Shown here piece after piece: positions 23,473 through 31,479 of a stretch of 40,561 nt of DNA. Position 1 is the first letter of the stretch; every line of letters begins with the position of its first letter. The notes under the pieces are model-generated. The model was given only the letters and a program-made list of their open reading frames with translations. It was not told the origin of the DNA and ran no database searches. This DNA comes from a virus, in IMG/VR virus record IMGVR_UViG_3300045741_000179, positions 1 through 40,561 of that record; one strand, 5' to 3'. The translations under genes and the position numbers were made by a program.

Positions 23473-24498
23473 CTAGATTCCAGTTACTCCAGTTAATTTA
23501 CCGTTACGGAATGGGTCAGTACAGATTAATTGACCACCCATAATCATGAAGCCGTTTACTGCTCCTTGGTTATAAGCCTTAATCCAATTTGTCCATGTGA
23601 AGGCCTTAGTAGCGTTAGCTGGGTTGTAAGCGTAGATGTTACCCTTGATTTGCTTGTCTTCAAGAGAAACAGCTTCACCTTCCCACCAGTTAAGACCGTA
23701 GAATTTTAAGTAATCTAGATTCAAAAGATAGAATACACCAGTGGTACATTTCTTATCTTTGTAAACTGTTAGACCATCCCAAATCATACCCTTTGATTTG
23801 TAACCAGTACCAGCATCCATGTTTTGGAAGTCTGAGTAGGTGTTTCTTTGGAAAGGTTGTAGCAATTGTTCGAAGTAAGCCCAAGTGGTGTAATCAGTGT
23901 AAGCAAAGGTTGGAGCTACACGACCATCAGTGATGGAGTTAGCTAATTGACGAACCTTTAACAAAGAGATAGTACCACCTGATGCGGTAACAGTAGCGTT
24001 CAAACCTGAGTAGGTAGCTCGTGAAAGTCCACCGTAAGTTGAAGCAACAGAACCGTCATCAACGATGTTTCCTAGACCTGCTGGGGCTTTACCACCGAAG
24101 GCAGTACCGTCAGCTTGGAAGAAGTTACCGATGTCATCAGCACCGTCTTGTGCACGAGACTTCATCATAGTTTTCATAAGATTTAGTCTTTGCATAGGGG
24201 TCTTGTTGACTGACAAATCTGAACCTGCAAGAGCTACGTTAGTAGCAGTGAATGTAGGGTAGAAAGTCATGTTAACAGTAACTGGTTGTTGTGAAGTTGG
24301 AAGTTGGTCGAAACCATTAAACGCAACAGTCGCAACACCCTTTTGATATTTGATAGGGAACAACATTTGTGAACCGTCCCATTTCTCAGTGTTTCCCAAG
24401 ATTTCACCGAAGAAGAAGTTATCACGCAATACTTGGTCAACCCAAGCTGGTGCGAGATATTGGTTCGTAGTTGTCTGAATATTTATTGATGGAGGCAT
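23473..24498 (-). CDS. Major capsid protein
   Basis: The 341-aa product has an HK97-type layout: N-terminal arm (NQYLAPAWVDQVLRDNFFFG), an E-loop-like segment (KYQKGVATVAFNGFDQLP), spine helix region (QRLNLMKTMMKSRAQDGADD), and A-domain strands near FAYTDYTTWAYFEQLL and GLTVYKDKKCTTGVFYLLN. It directly follows a scaffold-like gene and precedes two beta-rich head proteins, the standard head-gene order. The leader is ataATG without a Shine-Dalgarno site, though it should be among the most expressed genes. Confidence 0.8.
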   Translation of the reverse strand: MPPSINIQTTTNQYLAPAWVDQVLRDNFFFGEILGNTEKWDGSQMLFPIKYQKGVATVAFNGFDQLPTSQQPVTVNMTFYPTFTATNVALAGSDLSVNKTPMQRLNLMKTMMKSRAQDGADDIGNFFQADGTAFGGKAPAGLGNIVDDGSVASTYGGLSRATYSGLNATVTASGGTISLLKVRQLANSITDGRVAPTFAYTDYTTWAYFEQLLQPFQRNTYSDFQNMDAGTGYKSKGMIWDGLTVYKDKKCTTGVFYLLNLDYLKFYGLNWWEGEAVSLEDKQIKGNIYAYNPANATKAFTWTNWIKAYNQGAVNGFMIMGGQLICTDPFRNGKLTGVTGI

Positions 24499-24541
24499 TA
24501 TTTTATAAAGTTATCTAATAAATTAAGTGAATAAATTCTTC

Positions 24542-25342
24542 TTACCCAAGCTTTGAAAAAAGCTTGTCAACCGCTTTCCAAGACCTATCGCCTGTAGGTG
24601 TTACATTTGATGCGTCTCCTGAACGTGCCATAGAGCGAGAAGATAACTCTTTAGCTCGGTTGTTGGTCTCTGGTTTCTGTCTATCCTTGAATACCTTGTA
24701 GGTCTCCTGAAGGTCTGGAAACTGAGTAACCTGTCCGTCCTCATCCTTTGGGGAAACTCGCTTGATGAAATCTATGAACTCGCCTCTTTCTTTCTTGGCT
24801 TGTGGTGTGTTTGATGTTAAGTCAACATCGAACTCATCCTCAATACTTTCGAATCCATTGGCTAATTCTTTCTGAGCTTGTACTTCAGCTTGTCTTTCCT
24901 CGTCAGCCTGAGCTTGGAGTTGAGCAAGGGCTTTTTGAGCACCTTTCTCTTCTAGACCGCTAAAGACTTTAACACCATCCTTAATCGCAGCGACTTTCTC
25001 AGGTGTATCATTACCGATGATTCTTGTTAGAAAACCAGTAACCTCGTCTACTTCATCACTCTTTGTCTCCTTTACGAATGTTTGTGTTTCAGTTGGTTTT
25101 ATCTCGCCGATACGTTTTTCAACCTCTCGCTTGATAAACTTCTGAATTTTAGGGTCTTCATGGAAAGGAACTTTTTCATCCTTCTTATCCTTGTCTTCCC
25201 CTACAACTGTTACCTCTTCTTTTTTAAAAGGGTCAGTTGGTTCAGCAGTAAATGGGTCGTCTTTCGATTCACCACTAATGCTCTTTAAAAACTCGTCTAC
25301 TTCGTTTGCCATAAAATTTTTTGCAAGTTGTTTCAGGGACAA
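24542..25342 (-). CDS. Scaffolding-like protein
   Basis: The 266-aa product is acidic and helical: N-terminal FLKSISGESKDDPFTAEPTD, a long charged middle (KFIKREVEKRIGEIKPTETQ), and a basic C-terminal helix WKAVDKLFSKLG. Internal scaffolds of tailed phages have this composition, with a C-terminal coat-binding helix. Its location one gene before the major capsid protein supports the call. There is no recognisable protease. Confidence 0.65.
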   Translation of the reverse strand: MSLKQLAKNFMANEVDEFLKSISGESKDDPFTAEPTDPFKKEEVTVVGEDKDKKDEKVPFHEDPKIQKFIKREVEKRIGEIKPTETQTFVKETKSDEVDEVTGFLTRIIGNDTPEKVAAIKDGVKVFSGLEEKGAQKALAQLQAQADEERQAEVQAQKELANGFESIEDEFDVDLTSNTPQAKKERGEFIDFIKRVSPKDEDGQVTQFPDLQETYKVFKDRQKPETNNRAKELSSRSMARSGDASNVTPTGDRSWKAVDKLFSKLG

Positions 25343-25421
25343 TCAGGAAACCCTTTGATATGATTAAACGATACCATCTGATTTTCCTTACGGAGGGTTC
25401 AAACAGTGAGACCCATAACTA

Positions 25422-25616
25422 CTATTTCATTTTGTCTAGAGCCTTAGACTTAGGACCAGGGTATCTGTCTCCCTTATCTTTATAGGCTTGTCCTATTTTT
25501 ACTTGATGTCTTTTAAAAGATTTAACGGAAGGGTCTTTTTTTAGTCTTTTTGCCTCTTCAAAAATGTTGTGTAACTTGTCGTTATATCTCTGTGCACCAG
25601 TCTTATAGTTTGCCAT
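25422..25616 (-). CDS. Small basic protein, 64 aa
   Basis: The product (MANYKTGAQRYNDKLHNIFE, AKRLKKDPSVKSFKRHQVKI, then KDKGDRYPGPKSKALDKMK) is strongly basic. It follows another small basic gene at 1-base spacing, and similar K-S-K-A-L ends occur in all three small genes here (25422..26101), which may bind DNA or the portal region. The following 79 bases (25343..25421) hold no gene, only a possible short hairpin with AATCAG/CTGATT arms. Confidence 0.55.
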   Translation of the reverse strand: MANYKTGAQRYNDKLHNIFEEAKRLKKDPSVKSFKRHQVKIGQAYKDKGDRYPGPKSKALDKMK

Positions 25617-25617
25617 T

Positions 25618-25788
25618 TTATTTCTTTGCTTTCTCTAATGCTTTTTCTATGCTTCGACCTTTTTTTGTTTCCTTTGAACCTTTCATAGCTCCAATTTTAT
25701 TCATTGTCCCAAAGACGGCATGTTCTCGTTTCTTCTTTGGTAATTTTGCGTATTCCTTTTCTAATTTCTCTTCTAGTATCTTTGGCAT
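25618..25788 (-). CDS. Small basic protein, 56 aa
   Basis: The ORF (MPKILEEKLEKEYAKLPKKK...) is short, basic and helical, ending SIEKALEKAKK. Its stop (TAA) is followed after one base by the next ATG, and its own ATG is close behind the 103-aa gene. Packing and composition match the two flanking basic genes. Confidence 0.6.
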   Translation of the reverse strand: MPKILEEKLEKEYAKLPKKKREHAVFGTMNKIGAMKGSKETKKGRSIEKALEKAKK

Positions 25789-25789
25789 G

Positions 25790-26101
25790 TTATTTATTGT
25801 AGTTACTTGTTCCTTGTTCTCTCATTATTTTTGAATGTTGCTTCGATGTAACTGTTTTTCTTGGTAAGTTATCTTTCATTCCCTCTAAGGCTTTGGATTT
25901 AGCAGTTAATTTCTTAATACCTGCTTTACTTCCATGATAAGAAGTTTTTTTGCTTCCCACATCTTCAACACTGTAAGCAAAATCTTTGTGAGCTTTTTTT
26001 CCTAATTGTACTTTTAACATTTTATTTGGTATTTTAATTTTATAATCTCTTTCTATTTTTTCCTTTCGTAATCTAGGATATTCTTTTGCAAAGTCTTTCA
26101 T
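25790..26101 (-). CDS. Small basic protein, 103 aa
   Basis: The product (MKDFAKEYPRLRKEKIERDY, KIKIPNKMLKVQLGKKAHKD) is highly basic, with GSKAGIKKLTAKSKALEGMK toward the C-terminus. It shares one base with the end of the portal gene (TAATG arrangement at 26101). Function unknown. With its two neighbours it forms a run of lysine-rich small proteins between portal and scaffold genes, possibly capsid DNA-binding or portal-associated. Confidence 0.6.
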   Translation of the reverse strand: MKDFAKEYPRLRKEKIERDYKIKIPNKMLKVQLGKKAHKDFAYSVEDVGSKKTSYHGSKAGIKKLTAKSKALEGMKDNLPRKTVTSKQHSKIMREQGTSNYNK

Positions 26102-27912
26102 TATTTTGGTAGAGGTACTTGGCTAAGTGATGCGTTCGCTGGTCCTGCTCCTAAACTTGGTGGTGGACTTCCTGGTAATTCTCCTGGCTGTCCTCCGACC
26201 TGTGGATTAGCACTATCAGGAGCTGGTTGAGATTCTGGGAAGAATGTTTGCATATAAAGTTGTGGATTAGTTACCCACATAGCTACTTGTTTAGCTGTCT
26301 CCATTGGGTCTGCATAATTCAATTTTTTAAATAGAGTGATTGGGTCCAAAGCTTTCTGTTGCCATAATTCAATAGCCATGTTCTGCTCTGTAATCTCGTC
26401 CTTTGGTTGCATTGAGTTAGGAGAGACAGAGACAACGAAACGGCGAGTCAAATCGCTATTAACGATTGAGACATATTCAACGGCTCGGCCACTTCCCATG
26501 ACTGCACCGTAGTGAGGGACATCATAGAACACACAGTAAAGTTGTAACCACCAGTTAAAGATGTTATCAGCGACTTGTTCAAGAGCATCACCAATACCAC
26601 CACCGATACGGCTAGAGTCATGGCTTTGATTCAAAATCATGCCACGAGCAGTAGTATCTTCATTCTGAGGTTGAGCAGTTAGGCCTTGAGTACCAAAGAC
26701 AGTTCGAAGAGTGTCTTTATCAATTTGTTGTGCATCCAAGATTCCAGCAGGTAGTGGAGAAGCAGGTAGTCTTTGAATACCAGCATTGATGTCCGCAGGA
26801 GCTAGAATAGGGTCGCCATCTTCAACGGCTTGTGCGGCCTCACGAGCATTTTCAGAAGTCCAACCATGCAATTGAGACAACACCAAAGAGTTATTGGCAG
26901 TCTTCAAGTTACGGCTAATCTGGTCATCTCGGTCAGTAATACGGTCCTGATTTGGAATACTTTGTTCGATTAAGTTAGTAACGTCATGTGGTCTTTCTTG
27001 TAGGGAGAATACAGATAGGAAAGTATAAGGCATCTTTGGTGTAGCAAAGTGGTTAATGCCTGGGGTCGCTGTCTCGCCTTCTACTGGCTTAGCTTCGTAG
27101 TTGAAGTATTCATTCTTGTGTTTATCTAAAACAACATCAGCAAAAGTAGTGAAACAATAATCATCATTCCACCATTCAGTGCGGACACAATTTGTACCTA
27201 GTTTGCCATCAACTTTAATGAAGATGTAATCTTTATGTTTAGGAAATAGTTCGATAAGTTTCTCGGCTGAACACTCGATTCTTTCACCTAAGAATTGACC
27301 AACGAAATCTCCGTACTCATTAACATATCCATCTGGGTCAAAGACAAAGTTTTGTGGCTTGCGTAAATCAAGAGTAATATCTTTAATCTTTTCATTCCAA
27401 CCATGCTTAATGACACCAGTAAAATAAATAGACCAGTGGCGAACCATCACTCCTAATTTCTTTCTTAGACACAAAACATCAGCATGGTACTGAAGCATTG
27501 TCTTAATATCATTTGAGGCTGACTTACCTTCATCAGTATTGTCGCTCCACACAACTGGTTCAGGATTCTTTGAAAGAGCTTGAGGGATAAATGTTTCCTC
27601 TGCTTCGAAGATTAAGTTAGAAGCAATTACCGCTTCTCCATTCCCTGGTGTATTGCGTTGCTTACCGACATAGTAGAGTTTGTTTTTTTCTTGGCGTGGT
27701 TTTATCTTTGGATAGTAACCATTGTGTTTAGATTCATATTCCTCTTTGAGGTTTAACAATTCCTCATCATTCATCGGAAGGTCAAGAACATCTATCTCTT
27801 CACCTTCTGGACCTTCTTGCATTGTAGCGTTCTCATTGGTTTTGTTTATACCACTGGAAATAAGATTCTCAACACCTAAAATATTTACTGCAAATGGGTC
27901 TTGGTCTGGCAT
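26101..27912 (-). CDS. Portal protein
   Basis: The 603-aa product has portal features: N-terminal VIASNLIFEAEETFIPQALS, wing region (VMVRHWSIYFTGVIKHGWNE, DLRKPQNFVFDPDGYVNEYG), SIPNQDRITDRDDQISRNLK, and a C-terminal helical crown with IELWQQKALDPITLFKKLNY before a proline-rich tail. Portals form the dodecameric DNA gate. It is the first gene after a strong promoter and precedes the head genes. The tail PPPSLGAGPANASLSQVPLPK is low-complexity and may be disordered. Confidence 0.8.
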   Translation of the reverse strand: MPDQDPFAVNILGVENLISSGINKTNENATMQEGPEGEEIDVLDLPMNDEELLNLKEEYESKHNGYYPKIKPRQEKNKLYYVGKQRNTPGNGEAVIASNLIFEAEETFIPQALSKNPEPVVWSDNTDEGKSASNDIKTMLQYHADVLCLRKKLGVMVRHWSIYFTGVIKHGWNEKIKDITLDLRKPQNFVFDPDGYVNEYGDFVGQFLGERIECSAEKLIELFPKHKDYIFIKVDGKLGTNCVRTEWWNDDYCFTTFADVVLDKHKNEYFNYEAKPVEGETATPGINHFATPKMPYTFLSVFSLQERPHDVTNLIEQSIPNQDRITDRDDQISRNLKTANNSLVLSQLHGWTSENAREAAQAVEDGDPILAPADINAGIQRLPASPLPAGILDAQQIDKDTLRTVFGTQGLTAQPQNEDTTARGMILNQSHDSSRIGGGIGDALEQVADNIFNWWLQLYCVFYDVPHYGAVMGSGRAVEYVSIVNSDLTRRFVVSVSPNSMQPKDEITEQNMAIELWQQKALDPITLFKKLNYADPMETAKQVAMWVTNPQLYMQTFFPESQPAPDSANPQVGGQPGELPGSPPPSLGAGPANASLSQVPLPK

Positions 27913-27932
27913 TATTTTTTTATATAAAAATT

Positions 27933-27961
27933 GGCGGGTGCAAAAAATATTTGCACTCGCC
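27933..27961. terminator. Hairpin in the portal operon leader (attenuator or terminator)
   Basis: GGCGGGTGCAAA (27933..27944) and TTTGCACTCGCC (27950..27961) pair with a 5-base loop. On the leftward RNA there is one A-C mismatch and the stem is followed by AATTTTTATAT, close to an intrinsic terminator. It lies between the consensus promoter and the portal ATG, so it may attenuate late transcription or stop read-through from the terminase/tRNA unit. Confidence 0.5.
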
Positions 27962-28000
27962 TGATGTACAGGTTATGAGTTTATTAAAACTAACTTAGAT

Positions 28001-28029
28001 ATTATACGCCTACTAAAAAATAGTGTCAA
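28001..28029 (-). promoter_or_regulatory. Perfect-consensus sigma70 promoter for the structural operon
   Basis: On the minus strand TTGACA (28024..28029), exactly 17 bases, TATAAT (28001..28006). Transcription would start near 27994 and run into the portal gene at 27912. A full consensus with optimal spacing is rare by chance and argues that the host uses E. coli-like sigma factors. Confidence 0.85.
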
Positions 28030-28040
28030 ATAGATTAACC

Positions 28041-28049
28041 TGTGGATAA
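28041..28049 (-). promoter_or_regulatory. DnaA-box (TTATCCACA) upstream of the structural promoter
   Basis: The minus strand reads AAAAGTTATCCACAGGT (28038..28054), 11 bases between the box and the -35. The identical 17 bases are found upstream of the promoter at 38.95 kb, and a near match at 3.5 kb. It may bind DnaA or a phage activator/repressor. Confidence 0.6.
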
Positions 28050-28059
28050 CTTTTTGTTG

Positions 28060-28127
28060 CGAATTGCAAAGGAATCGAACCTTTCAAATCAGCTTTTGGA
28101 GAGCCAATCGTTCCCAGAACGCAACTC
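28060..28127 (-). tRNA. tRNA-Trp (CCA), shortened D arm
   Basis: Acceptor GAGTTGC pairs with GCAATTC (one GU). The anticodon loop is CTCCAAA with anticodon CCA, and the TTCGATT loop is on a perfect AAAGG/CCTTT stem. The D region is only 14 bases between acceptor and anticodon stems and folds, if at all, as GTTC/GAAC with a 3-base loop. The anticodon stem has two GU pairs. No CCA is encoded. It could be a functional minimal tRNA or a decaying copy. Confidence 0.7.
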
Positions 28128-28133
28128 ATCTTG

Positions 28134-28204
28134 TTTCAGAGCAAGGATTCGAACCTCAATTCCTCGCTTCAAAGGCGAGTATCCTACCATTAGATGACTC
28201 TGAA
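28134..28204 (-). tRNA. tRNA-Gln (TTG)
   Basis: Acceptor TTCAGAG pairs with CTCTGAA. The anticodon stem CTCGC/GCGAG is perfect and its loop CTTTGAA has anticodon TTG. The T arm carries TTCGAAT, and a D arm with the GG pair (AATGGTA) is present. The discriminator is A and CCA is not encoded, so host CCA-adding activity is needed. It is only 6 bases from the Trp tRNA and is presumably read with the terminase operon. Confidence 0.9.
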
Positions 28205-28208
28205 ATAT

Positions 28209-28400
28209 TTATCTTTTAAATATCATCTCTTCTTTAATCACATTCTGTAACTCCCCATGAGCGAAGTTTAAGGTCGCCTTACCAAATTGCATATTGAACA
28301 CTCCATTCTTATCAAGCGAATCAAAGACGGCATAGTACTTCTGGAAAAGAAGGAACTTCTTGGCATCTAGTGGTGTTAAAAATACTGTTGTGTTCTCCAT
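28209..28400 (-). CDS. Hypothetical 63-aa protein
   Basis: The product (MENTTVFLTPLDAKKFLLFQ, KYYAVFDSLDKNGVFNMQFG) ends GELQNVIKEEMIFKR. It has alpha-beta character with no recognised domain. It lies between the terminase large subunit gene (2 bases away) and the tRNAs. Similar small ORFs often accompany terminase genes. Confidence 0.6.
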   Translation of the reverse strand: MENTTVFLTPLDAKKFLLFQKYYAVFDSLDKNGVFNMQFGKATLNFAHGELQNVIKEEMIFKR

Positions 28401-28402
28401 AT

Positions 28403-30055
28403 TTAGAAATCTACCTTAACTCCGAGCCTCCTTCCAGTTATTGTACCATCTTTCATTGTGCCTGTCTGGACTCCTCGCATTGAGTTATCATTCTTGACCA
28501 CAATAGCCAAGTCATTACCGAACTTGTCCATACCAATCAAGGCATAGATACCAGAGAAGAAGAAGTGGTCTGGTCCTTTACGCATCCATACCCATCGCCA
28601 ACCGTATGTCGGTTCATTCTCGTCAGTCAACTCCCTGACACGATAGATATTCAAAGCATGGTTGAACCAAGGTTGCCAATCCTCTACTGAGCCGTTAATC
28701 GTGAAACGTCCCTCGTTTAATTGGTCTACGGCAAGTTGGACCACTCTATTTCTATCCACCATAACCTTGCCCATCTCTTCATTCTCTCCCCATCGAATAA
28801 GCTGTTGAGTCCTAGTCTCTTTGGTAAACCAACACAGAAAGACTCGGCCAACATACTTAGCTTGAAGCTTTCGAACACCAATCAAATCTCCTCCTTGGTC
28901 GGCTATCAGGACTGAATTAGGATATTCCTTGAGCCTAGCCTCTATCTCGTCATAAGGGTCGTAATTAGGCGTTGCTCCACCATCCTCAAGTACTGACTTG
29001 CAGTAGCCATGATAGAACATGCCTTGCTTGTTCATCATTGTATAGTGAAGGTTATGGCCAGTATCTAGACCGATAACAACTCGGCCTTCTTGCGTATTCA
29101 CTAAGCTAGTTAGGTTCTTCAGTAGGATAGATTGTGAAAGCATGTTGTTAGCGTTCACATAAGGTAGACCAGCCACGAAGTTAGCGAAGTACTCAGGAGT
29201 CTTGTTTCGCTTATAGACGGCAATCTTCTTAGCCGAGAACATAGGGTTTATCCACAATGGAATCCAATAGCCTGACCATTTCTCATCGCCTTCAGGGATA
29301 ACACGAGTAGGCATCCACTCGCCCATTCTACGCTCCTCATCCATTACCTCACCTTGACAATGAGGACATTTATATATCTCATTCGTGTAATCAATACAGG
29401 ACTCATCGAATAGAAAGGTCTTGCCACAAGCGTGTTTCACATGCCACTTCTTCTGGTCGCTTATCTTGTAGAACTTATCTATGCCCACATCAGGAAAGGA
29501 TGGGTTGCTGAAATAGGCCTTACGAGGATGTAAAGCGTGCTGTAGACGAGAATCATACTGCTCAACGATAGAAGGCTTGCATCTATCATACTCATCCACA
29601 ATTAGCTTACTGGCCGAAATCATCAAGGCTGTTCTCTCGGTCCATGAACCTTTGTAGTAAATGGTTGCCTTACCCACTCGCTTCTGCTCAATGCTATCTT
29701 TATCCTCCACCCATTTTTGTAGGCATGGGTTGTTATCAATCATACGGTTCACCTTACCGCCTGAGAACTGCTTTACGTCATCTGCTGTGGGTAGAACGTA
29801 AATGATGTCTATAGAGTCATTTTTAGCCTCGTGGAGAGACTTTATAATTTCGTATGTCGTGAATCCAATCTGTGCGGCCTTCATCGAGCACATGAAAGCA
29901 GAGTCATCAGCATAGATAGCTTCAAGAAACCTATGGGTATGGAAATCCAATGGTTGTCCTGATTCAGTTTTGATTTGATGTTTCTCAATCCAGTCTAAAA
30001 CATTCAGCTCTCTAGCTAAATCAATCTCTTCTGCTGTGTATTCCTCTAAGTTCAT
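28403..30055 (-). CDS. Terminase large subunit
   Basis: The 550-aa product carries an ATPase domain with a deviant Walker A (MKAAQIGFTTYEI), the Walker B region LIVDEYDRCKPS, and a zinc ribbon with CxxC (HACGKTFLFDESC, YKCPHCQGEV). A nuclease domain holds aspartates in VVIGLDTGHN and VLIADQGGDLIG. The layout and the zinc ribbon match lambda gpA-type terminases. It packs concatemeric DNA into heads through the portal. Its start overlaps the small-subunit gene by 35 bases. Confidence 0.88.
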   Translation of the reverse strand: MNLEEYTAEEIDLARELNVLDWIEKHQIKTESGQPLDFHTHRFLEAIYADDSAFMCSMKAAQIGFTTYEIIKSLHEAKNDSIDIIYVLPTADDVKQFSGGKVNRMIDNNPCLQKWVEDKDSIEQKRVGKATIYYKGSWTERTALMISASKLIVDEYDRCKPSIVEQYDSRLQHALHPRKAYFSNPSFPDVGIDKFYKISDQKKWHVKHACGKTFLFDESCIDYTNEIYKCPHCQGEVMDEERRMGEWMPTRVIPEGDEKWSGYWIPLWINPMFSAKKIAVYKRNKTPEYFANFVAGLPYVNANNMLSQSILLKNLTSLVNTQEGRVVIGLDTGHNLHYTMMNKQGMFYHGYCKSVLEDGGATPNYDPYDEIEARLKEYPNSVLIADQGGDLIGVRKLQAKYVGRVFLCWFTKETRTQQLIRWGENEEMGKVMVDRNRVVQLAVDQLNEGRFTINGSVEDWQPWFNHALNIYRVRELTDENEPTYGWRWVWMRKGPDHFFFSGIYALIGMDKFGNDLAIVVKNDNSMRGVQTGTMKDGTITGRRLGVKVDF

Positions 30056-30494
30056 TTAGTTTTTTAGCAATATCTTTAAGTCTAGCCATTTGCTCAGGGC
30101 TATCAGAGTTGATATTTAAGTTAACAGACTTCTCTGGGGCAAAAGAACCTTTGAGTTTATAAGCAGTTTCAAGGTACTTATGGCGTGTAGGATAGTCAGG
30201 CTCATCTCCAACCAATTCCACTTCTCCACTCTCGTTATTGTTTTTAAATATTTTCTTACTCGCTTGTAATCCTTCTTTGTGAACCTTTATAAGCTCTTTA
30301 TCAGTGAAGGCTTCACTCAATGACTTGACAACCTTAGCAATACTAGGTTTAGCTAAGTTTTCTGCACTGACTACTCCTGCTACCTTTCTATCTTTTACTT
30401 TGTAACCAGCATCAATAACTGCCTGAGTACCATTACCCCCATTCTTTATATATTCCTTAACGAATTTCTTTTGTTTAGGCTTGAGTTCATCCAT
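30021..30494 (-). CDS. Terminase small subunit
   Basis: The 157-aa product begins MDELKPKQKKFVKEYIKNGG and NGTQAVIDAGYKVKDRKVAG. This is the Terminase_2 pattern: K-Q-xxF-xx-EY, then A-xxxAGY as a helix-turn-helix, with S-xxNL-xKP-xI-xxx. It binds the packaging site and regulates the large subunit. A basic C-terminal end (LNELRGIHSRRD) probably contacts its partner. It lies immediately before the large-subunit gene. Confidence 0.85.
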   Translation of the reverse strand: MDELKPKQKKFVKEYIKNGGNGTQAVIDAGYKVKDRKVAGVVSAENLAKPSIAKVVKSLSEAFTDKELIKVHKEGLQASKKIFKNNNESGEVELVGDEPDYPTRHKYLETAYKLKGSFAPEKSVNLNINSDSPEQMARLKDIAKKLNELRGIHSRRD

Positions 30495-30716
30495 TTACTT
30501 TTTAGATAAAGCAAGATTAAAGAACTCACAAACTTTGCTATATACATCGTTTATATCCTCAATCTCTTGTCCTTTCCACTTAAACTTCTTATCACTAGTA
30601 ATAACCATAATTGGGTCTCCGTCTACATAGAAGGAAACATCGTTAGTCTCATGCTTATCAATTTGTAAGTCTGTTTCCATATTATACTTGGTACAGAACC
30701 CCATCAAAGAGTCCAA
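30495..30716 (-). CDS. Hypothetical 73-aa protein
   Basis: The product (MDSLMGFCTKYNMETDLQID...) contains beta strands (VSFYVDGDPIMVITSDKKFK) then a helix (INDVYSKVCEFFNLALSKK). No family is recognised. Its stop adjoins the start of the small terminase gene. An internal ATG (METDLQIDKHET) is an alternative start that would remove the overlap with the preceding gene. Confidence 0.55.
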   Translation of the reverse strand: MDSLMGFCTKYNMETDLQIDKHETNDVSFYVDGDPIMVITSDKKFKWKGQEIEDINDVYSKVCEFFNLALSKK

Positions 30717-30912
30717 TTAATTGCTTATTGTCCTTATCATCAAATGGCACAGCATCTAGAGTAAACTTGTAATCCTTATCCTTACCTTCAAATCGTAAGT
30801 TCAAGCACAAATCCCCTTTGTCCGTATGAGCAATCACATGCTTAATCTCACTGACCTTGAGAGCACTCATGATTGTATTATCCAACTTTGCTTTCTCTTT
30901 TAGGGTTATCAT
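30682..30912 (-). CDS. Hypothetical 76-aa protein
   Basis: The product (MITLKEKAKLDNTIMSALKV, SEIKHVIAHTDKGDLCLNLR) looks alpha/beta. Its 3' end overlaps the next gene by 35 bases, and the ATG follows the stop of the 33-aa membrane peptide (TAACATG). Function unknown. Confidence 0.55.
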   Translation of the reverse strand: MITLKEKAKLDNTIMSALKVSEIKHVIAHTDKGDLCLNLRFEGKDKDYKFTLDAVPFDDKDNKQLIGLFDGVLYQV

Positions 30913-30913
30913 G

Positions 30914-31015
30914 TTATCTGCTGATTAAGGCTATTACTAATAAAACAGCGAAAGCTACACGAGGGCTAATGATTCCGACTATACTAACTGCGATAATTTC
31001 ATTTATGGTAATCAT
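30914..31015 (-). CDS. 33-aa single-pass membrane peptide
   Basis: The ORF encodes MITINEIIAVSIVGIISPRV then AFAVLLVIALISR, almost entirely hydrophobic, with a C-terminal Arg. The ATG is 4 bases after the next gene's stop and the TAA is one base before the following ATG. Very small membrane peptides are often missed, and the tight packing supports translation. No function assigned. Confidence 0.5.
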   Translation of the reverse strand: MITINEIIAVSIVGIISPRVAFAVLLVIALISR

Positions 31016-31019
31016 ATAT

Positions 31020-31310
31020 TTATATTTCTGACCTATTAATCAAACTGACGGTAATATCTGATAGATTATTTACTCTTTGAGCTATACAAAATATTTCATG
31101 AGCTATTTCAGTCTTTCCAAGATTTATGGCCTCTTTAGGTGCTTCGTCAATCTTTTCAGATGCTCTTAATATTGGCGATAACTTACTATGCAATTGGTCT
31201 ATAGAGACTTCCAATATGCTCAAAGATTGCTTAAGTTCATCTAGAGCAGATGTAACTTCTGGCTTCTTTGATGGAGTTGCAAGTGGCATGTTTGTTTTAT
31301 TTTCGTACAT
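31020..31310 (-). CDS. Hypothetical helical 96-aa protein
   Basis: The product begins MYENKTNMPLATPSKKPEVT and has heptad-like helices (LDELKQSLSILEVSIDQLHS) and a second helix toward ISLINRSEI. It is likely a small coiled-coil protein. The leader is aaaaatATG. It sits between the chaperonin and terminase genes, and no function is assigned. Confidence 0.55.
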   Translation of the reverse strand: MYENKTNMPLATPSKKPEVTSALDELKQSLSILEVSIDQLHSKLSPILRASEKIDEAPKEAINLGKTEIAHEIFCIAQRVNNLSDITVSLINRSEI

Positions 31311-31319
31311 ATTTTTATT

Positions 31320-31478
31320 TTATTTAACTAATTTTTTAATTCTCTTGAAACAATTGCCACAGAGTATGCCAGTAGAAGTAATCGGTGTGTTGATAGTCTT
31401 ACAGTTATAAGACCTCTTCTTCACAAAGAACTTCCACTTTCTACATGTAACACACTGTTTTTTAAATAGATTTTTCAT
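31320..31478 (-). CDS. 52-aa basic protein with CxxC pairs
   Basis: The ORF (MKNLFKKQCVTCRKWKFFVK, with LCGNCFKRIKKLVK at the end) has CVTC and CGNC pairs typical of a small zinc ribbon, in a very basic context. It starts just after the GroEL gene (ATG at 31478 and chaperonin stop at 31480, arranged TAATATG) and would be translated with it. It may bind nucleic acid. Confidence 0.6.
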   Translation of the reverse strand: MKNLFKKQCVTCRKWKFFVKKRSYNCKTINTPITSTGILCGNCFKRIKKLVK

Positions 31479-31479
31479 A

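Noticed and set aside
24550-24575. CAAGCTT/AAGCTTG inverted repeat as a terminator
   Set aside because: It is inside the end of the scaffold gene, only 7 bp, with no U-run.
29248-29256. TTATCCACA on the plus strand
   Set aside because: It lies deep in the terminase coding sequence in the opposite orientation with no promoter; probably chance.
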